A DNA stretch of 11,071 nucleotides from Burkholderiales bacterium UBA954 (GTDB lineage Bacteria > Pseudomonadota > Gammaproteobacteria > Burkholderiales > Burkholderiaceae_A), in NCBI GenBank assembly GCA_002293155.1, contig DBCQ01000012.1, positions 46,632-57,702 of the forward strand, written 5' to 3'. The position numbers and the translations under genes are program-made. Each line of letters opens with the position of its first letter. The stretch's first letter is position 1. Positions 7,813 to 11,071 of the stretch are shown here, piece by piece. The notes beneath the pieces are model-generated. The model was not told where the DNA came from. It ran no database searches and saw only the letters and a list, made by a program, of their open reading frames with translations.

Positions 7813-8604
7813 ATGAATTTTGCACTGATTGTCTTTGGGCTGTGCGTCGTGACCGGCGTTTTGTGGTTTGCTGATCGATTTCTTTGGCAGCCCAAGCGCG
7901 ACCCGCAGGCGGCGCGTCCGATCTGGCTGGAATATACAGCCGGATTCTTTCCGGTCATTTTTGTAGTGTTTGTGTTGCGTAGTTTTATCGCAGAGCCGTT
8001 TAGTATTCCATCGGGCTCGATGATTCCTACTCTGCGGGTCGGAGATCTGATTCTGGTCAACAAGTTTTCTTACGGAATTCGTTTACCGATCATTCACACC
8101 AAAATCGCTTCAACGGGATTGCCGCAACGGGGGGATGTCGCGGTCTTTCGTTATCCCCAGGATGAATCGGTTGATTACATCAAGCGTGTGATTGGGGTTC
8201 CCGGCGATATCGTGCGATATGAAAATAAGCGAATTATCGTGAACGACACACCTATTCCAACCAAGTCGCTTGACCCATTTTTCGATTCTGGCCGTATCGC
8301 CTTGCAGTTTGAAGAGCGCCACGGGGAGAAGACCTACCGGACTTTAAACGATGATGACCGCATGGGAATGGGGTTCTTACCACAGTCGGGCGACCGTGGC
8401 TGCCAGGTCACAGACCAGGGCTTGCGTTGTGTGGTGCCGCAAGGCCACTACCTTATGATGGGGGATAACCGCGACAACAGCAGCGACAGCAGGGTCTGGG
8501 GATTCGTTCCAGAACGCAATCTGGTTGGGCGGGCATTTTTCATTTGGTTTAACGCTGGAGAAGTGATGAGCGGAAAATTTGATCGATTGGGGCAATTTGA
8601 GTAA
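7813..8604 (+). CDS. lepB: Signal peptidase I (LepB)
   Basis: This inner-membrane serine protease cleaves signal peptides from Sec- and Tat-exported proteins. It has 263 residues from ATG 7813, with GAGGA at 7803-7807 five bases upstream; the in-frame TTG 7801 is less likely. The first hydrophobic segment is about residues 3-20 and the second about 42-60. Catalytic Ser69 lies in PSGSMIPTL (box B) and general-base Lys124 in [12 protein letters not shown] (box D). Box [15 protein letters not shown], is at about 218-230. Between boxes D and E is the larger beta-domain typical of Gram-negative enzymes. It holds two Cys (197 and 206) that could form a periplasmic disulfide; this is inferred from spacing, not shown. 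The gene begins 1 base after lepA, the conserved lepA-lepB pairing, and ends 22 bases before the preferred rnc start. Its periplasmic substrates should include RseB and DegP. Confidence 0.98.
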   Translation: MNFALIVFGLCVVTGVLWFADRFLWQPKRDPQAARPIWLEYTAGFFPVIFVVFVLRSFIAEPFSIPSGSMIPTLRVGDLILVNKFSYGIRLPIIHTKIASTGLPQRGDVAVFRYPQDESVDYIKRVIGVPGDIVRYENKRIIVNDTPIPTKSLDPFFDSGRIALQFEERHGEKTYRTLNDDDRMGMGFLPQSGDRGCQVTDQGLRCVVPQGHYLMMGDNRDNSSDSRVWGFVPERNLVGRAFFIWFNAGEVMSGKFDRLGQFE

Positions 8605-8609
8605 CGCAG

Positions 8610-8648
8610 CCGGAGCAGGATCGGTTTTGGCCCAGTCCTCTACACCGG
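8610..8648 (+). promoter_or_regulatory. Possible hairpin over the rnc translation start
   Basis: CCGG (8610-8613) can pair with CCGG (8645-8648), and AGGA (8617-8620) with TCCT (8636-8639), enclosing the TTG at 8627 in the loop. AGGA is also the best ribosome binding site for that TTG, so folding would hide it. The stem is two 4-base helices around an asymmetric internal loop and was found by eye; no folding energy was calculated, and a chance match is quite possible. Confidence 0.2.
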
Positions 8649-9457
8649 CCAGCACGACGTCACCCGTTGCTTTGTCAGCGGTTAGCCCGACGCGTCCACC
8701 GGTTGCGGAACTAGAAAAGCGGCTGGGCTACACGTTTAAAGACCAGGCGCTTCTTAAACTCGCGCTAACCCATCGTAGTTTTGGCGCTGCCCATAACGAG
8801 CGGCTGGAATTTCTTGGCGATAGTGTGCTGAATTGTGCGGTTGGCCATCTCCTATATCGTCAGCTTAAACAGTTCGACGAAGGCGATCTCTCGCGTGTGC
8901 GGTCGAATTTAGTACGTCAACAGGCGCTTCATGACATTGCACAGACACTGTCTCTGCATCAGTACCTTCACCTGGGCGACGGCGAGTTAAAGAGCGGTGG
9001 CCTGAGGCGGCCATCAATACTTGCCGATGCGCTAGAAGCACTCTTTGGGGCGATATTTCTCGATTCTGGCTTTCACGAGGCCTCACGGGTGATCGATAGC
9101 CTCTATGCACCGATTCTCAAACAGGTCGATCCGAAGACCTTAGGTAAGGATGCGAAAACATTACTGCAAGAGTTTTTGCAAGGCTTGGGCCTTCCGCTAC
9201 CGGCCTATTCTGTTGTAGCGACCCATGGGGCTGCCCATAGTCAGTTGTTTGAAGTTGAGTGTGCGGTCGCAAAGCTATCCATTACGGTGCTGGGTTCAGG
9301 CGCAAGCCGGCGGGCAGCTGAACAGGTGGCCGCAACGCAGGCGCTATTGGCGGCGCGGGCGGCAACGGCCAGTGTTCAGAAAAAATCAAGGCGTGCCAAA
9401 AAGTCAGAGCCACCACCACAGGCACCTCTAGTCTTTGACGACAAAAAGCAGAAGTAG
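8627..9457 (+). CDS. rnc: Ribonuclease III
   Basis: This is a dimeric Mg2+-dependent double-strand-specific endoribonuclease that processes the 30S rRNA precursor and regulates some mRNAs. Starting at TTG 8627 it has 276 residues, against about 226 in E. coli. The endonuclease domain (about 27-155) carries the signature [11 protein letters not shown] (Glu61 and Asp65) and the second acidic pair Asp134/Glu137 in [18 protein letters not shown]. The double-stranded RNA-binding domain (about 175-245) ends with [19 protein letters not shown] basic, Pro-containing tail follows (about 250-276). The start is uncertain. No ATG or GTG precedes the conserved [10 protein letters not shown] in the frame. 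TTG 8627 has AGGA six bases upstream; TTG 8597 and TTG 8579, which overlap lepB, are alternatives giving 286 or 292 residues. Any of these leaves a Ser/Thr/Pro/Ala-rich extension of at least 25 residues before the catalytic domain. It is followed by era after 13 bases, a conserved pair. Confidence 0.93.
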   Translation: MAQSSTPASTTSPVALSAVSPTRPPVAELEKRLGYTFKDQALLKLALTHRSFGAAHNERLEFLGDSVLNCAVGHLLYRQLKQFDEGDLSRVRSNLVRQQALHDIAQTLSLHQYLHLGDGELKSGGLRRPSILADALEALFGAIFLDSGFHEASRVIDSLYAPILKQVDPKTLGKDAKTLLQEFLQGLGLPLPAYSVVATHGAAHSQLFEVECAVAKLSITVLGSGASRRAAEQVAATQALLAARAATASVQKKSRRAKKSEPPPQAPLVFDDKKQK

Positions 9458-9470
9458 CGAGCATTCAACC

Positions 9471-10403
9471 ATGACAATGCGATCGCACGAGGTGCGTCAT
9501 CACTGTGCAGTGGTTGCGATTGTCGGGCGGCCCAATGTTGGCAAGTCAACGCTTCTAAACCAGTGGATTGGCCAGAAACTTAGCATTACCTCGCGTAAGG
9601 CGCAGACCACTCGACATCGAATTACTGGGGTGCTATCGCAGCCAGAACTTCAGATTGTATTTGTCGACACACCAGGAATTCAGCGCAAGCATAGTGCTGC
9701 GCTGAATCGTCAGCTTAATAAGACAGCACTCCAGAGCCTGGCTGATGTCGATCTCGCGCTCTGGGTGATTGAGGCCACAGGGCTTACCGCAGAAGATCGG
9801 GCTGTGCTCGATATGATTCCACCCGCGCTGCCGGTGATCGCCGTACTCAACAAGTCTGATCGAATCAAAACTGATCGTGAGCGTGCGGCAGCCTATGCCC
9901 TTGGCGATCAGTTGGCGGCGATGAAGCGTTTTGCTGCGCTCGTACCCGTCTCGGCCGAGAGGGGCAGTCAGCTAGAGGCGGTCATTTCAGAGATTTCGAA
10001 ACTCGCCCCCGAGGGCGAGGCGATGTTCGGCCCCGATGAGGTCTCCGATCGTAGCGTTCGGTTCCTAGCCTCAGAGATTATTCGCGAGAAACTCTTTCGG
10101 CTCTTGGGTGACGAGCTTCCCTATGCCCTAACCGTTGTGATTGATCGATTTGACGAGGCGCCCTCTCTGTCTAACCCTGCACGTCCTCACGCAGAGATCT
10201 CAGCCAGTATCGTTGTTGCGAAGGCATCGCAGAAGGCATTGGTTATTGGCGATAAGGGTGACCGAATTAAACGCATTGGGTCCGAGGCGAGGCACGATAT
10301 CGCGACGCTAATCGATGGTTCGGTGCACTTGGAACTCTGGGTAAAGGTTAAGAGTGGATGGGCCGATGACGCGGCTGCAGTCAAGGCTTTTGGCTACCAA
10401 TAA
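9471..10403 (+). CDS. era: GTPase Era, 30S ribosome-assembly factor
   Basis: This essential GTPase binds the 3' end of 16S rRNA during small-subunit maturation and links growth to the cell cycle. It has 310 residues from ATG 9471, against 301 in E. coli. The GTPase domain has GRPNVGKS (19-26), the switch region ITSRKAQTTRHRI, DTPG (66-69), NKSD (127-130) and PVSAERG (159-165). The KH-type RNA-binding domain lies at the C-terminus with GDKGDRIKRIG (260-270) and the characteristic ending KVKSGWADD...AFGYQ. I chose ATG 9471, which gives a short lead before AIVGRPNVGKS, over ATG 9477 (two codons on) and over TTG 9435, which would overlap rnc. No strong ribosome binding site is seen, so coupling to rnc translation across the 13-base gap is plausible. 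It works with RNase III in rRNA processing and assembly. Confidence 0.97.
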   Translation: MTMRSHEVRHHCAVVAIVGRPNVGKSTLLNQWIGQKLSITSRKAQTTRHRITGVLSQPELQIVFVDTPGIQRKHSAALNRQLNKTALQSLADVDLALWVIEATGLTAEDRAVLDMIPPALPVIAVLNKSDRIKTDRERAAAYALGDQLAAMKRFAALVPVSAERGSQLEAVISEISKLAPEGEAMFGPDEVSDRSVRFLASEIIREKLFRLLGDELPYALTVVIDRFDEAPSLSNPARPHAEISASIVVAKASQKALVIGDKGDRIKRIGSEARHDIATLIDGSVHLELWVKVKSGWADDAAAVKAFGYQ

Positions 10404-10426
10404 TCGTTTGAATCCTGTCATCGACT

Positions 10427-11071
10427 ATGAATAGCCTGACCGATCTCGCCCTGGTGCTGCATACGATTGCCTGGCGAGAAACAAGCCTAATTATTGAGGT
10501 GTTCACCCGCACACAGGGTCGACTGGGTCTGATTGCTAAAGGTGCGCGACGGCCTCGGTCTGCCTTACGGGGTCTCTTGCAGCCGTTTCAGCCCTTGGAA
10601 ATTCGTTGGGCCGGCAGATCTGAGCTCCGTAATCTTCTCGCCGCGGAGTGGGTGGGTGGATTGGCCCGACTCTCGGGCCCGGCCCTGATGCCTGGGTTTT
10701 ATCTCAATGAATTAATGGTCCGACTCATTCCTCGAGATGATGCGCACCCGGCGCTATTTGACGATTACCTCGCGACCTTGGGGCTTCTCGCCAAGCACCC
10801 TGAGGAGGCCACAAATCGCGAGTTAACAGAGCCTATTTTGCGACGCTTTGAATGTAACCTGCTGCGGGAAATGGGCTACGCTCCTCTTTTTGATCGCGAG
10901 ACCAGCAATACCGATTGTCGGGTCAGTGGTTCCCACCTCTATCAGGTAAACCCACACACGGGCATCTCGCGGGTGACAGAGGCTCAGCTGGGCGATGAAG
11001 ACGTTTATCATGGCGAGACATTGCTTGCGCTTGCCCATGCTGGTGAGTCGATTGAGAAAGCGGTCAACGCC
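10427..11071 (+). CDS. recO: DNA repair protein RecO, 3'-truncated by window edge
   Basis: RecO loads RecA onto SSB-coated single-stranded DNA in the RecFOR recombinational repair pathway. The frame is open from ATG 10427 to the last base, giving 215 codons with no stop; the full protein is usually about 240-270 residues. Visible family features: an N-terminal OB-fold region with VLHTIAWRETSLIIEVFT and TQGRLGLIAKGARRPRS (residues about 10-45), followed by LRGLLQPFQPLEI. The helical part has MPGFYLNELMVRLIPRDD (about 88-105) and ILRRFECNLLREMGYAPLFD (137-156). Cys164, in TDCRVSG, falls where many RecO proteins carry a zinc-finger Cys, but the full CxxC set seen in some relatives is absent in the visible part. 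It starts 23 bases after era; era-recO is a common pair, often followed by pdxJ and acpS. No clear ribosome binding site precedes the ATG. Confidence 0.95.
   Translation, partial: MNSLTDLALVLHTIAWRETSLIIEVFTRTQGRLGLIAKGARRPRSALRGLLQPFQPLEIRWAGRSELRNLLAAEWVGGLARLSGPALMPGFYLNELMVRLIPRDDAHPALFDDYLATLGLLAKHPEEATNRELTEPILRRFECNLLREMGYAPLFDRETSNTDCRVSGSHLYQVNPHTGISRVTEAQLGDEDVYHGETLLALAHAGESIEKAVNA

Noticed and set aside
7488..9486. Two copies of GCGATCGC (in lepA near 7488 and at the start of era near 9479)
   Set aside because: This palindrome is highly repeated in some cyanobacteria, but two copies in 11 kb within coding sequence here carry no evident meaning, and the gene content is not cyanobacterial.
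1..11071. Mobile element, CRISPR array, prophage, toxin-antitoxin or other accessory system
   Set aside because: Every stretch is filled by conserved housekeeping genes in a known order, with uniform composition by eye and no direct or inverted terminal repeats, spacer arrays or orphan small genes.

Overview
The window is a dense, ordinary-looking stretch of a proteobacterial chromosome. All twelve genes lie on the + strand, with gaps of 51 bases or less and no gene-free stretch over 300 bases. The order is 3' part of fabG, acpP, fabF, rpoE, rseA (mucA), rseB (mucB), degP (mucD), lepA, lepB, rnc, era, and the 5' part of recO. This order, with fatty-acid genes joined to a complete sigma-E module and then to lepA-lepB-rnc-era-recO, is the arrangement known from Betaproteobacteria. 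The RpoE, RecO and Era sequences also read as betaproteobacterial, most likely Burkholderiales. Base composition is moderately GC-rich by eye (not counted). I cannot name the genus.

Layout. Positions 1-2217 hold fatty-acid synthesis: the FabG ketoreductase (about its first 28 residues are cut off), the acyl carrier protein and the FabF condensing enzyme. Positions 2234-5969 hold the envelope-stress module: sigma factor RpoE, its membrane anti-sigma factor RseA, the periplasmic co-regulator RseB and the periplasmic protease DegP/MucD. Positions 6021-10403 hold the translation factor LepA (EF4), signal peptidase I (LepB), RNase III and the ribosome-assembly GTPase Era. Positions 10427-11071 hold the first 215 codons of the repair protein RecO, which runs off the window still in frame.

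How the genes work together. FabG, ACP and FabF make the acyl chains of membrane phospholipid and LPS. The RpoE-RseA-RseB-DegP group senses and repairs damage to the same envelope. LepB removes signal peptides such as those visible on RseB and DegP. RNase III and Era both act in rRNA maturation and ribosome assembly. Spacing suggests strong translational coupling: rseA/rseB are 3 bases apart, rseB/degP overlap in ATGA, and lepA/lepB are 1 base apart. I found no convincing intrinsic terminator between any two genes, so one long transcript or several overlapping ones are possible.

Novelty. I see no mobile element, CRISPR array, tRNA/rRNA gene, phage gene or unknown system. Points worth a second look are modest: non-ATG starts for rpoE, lepA and probably rnc; a low-complexity N-terminal extension and a possible start-region hairpin in rnc; a Gly/Asn/Thr-rich linker in RseB; and a sigma-E-like -35 word inside fabF.
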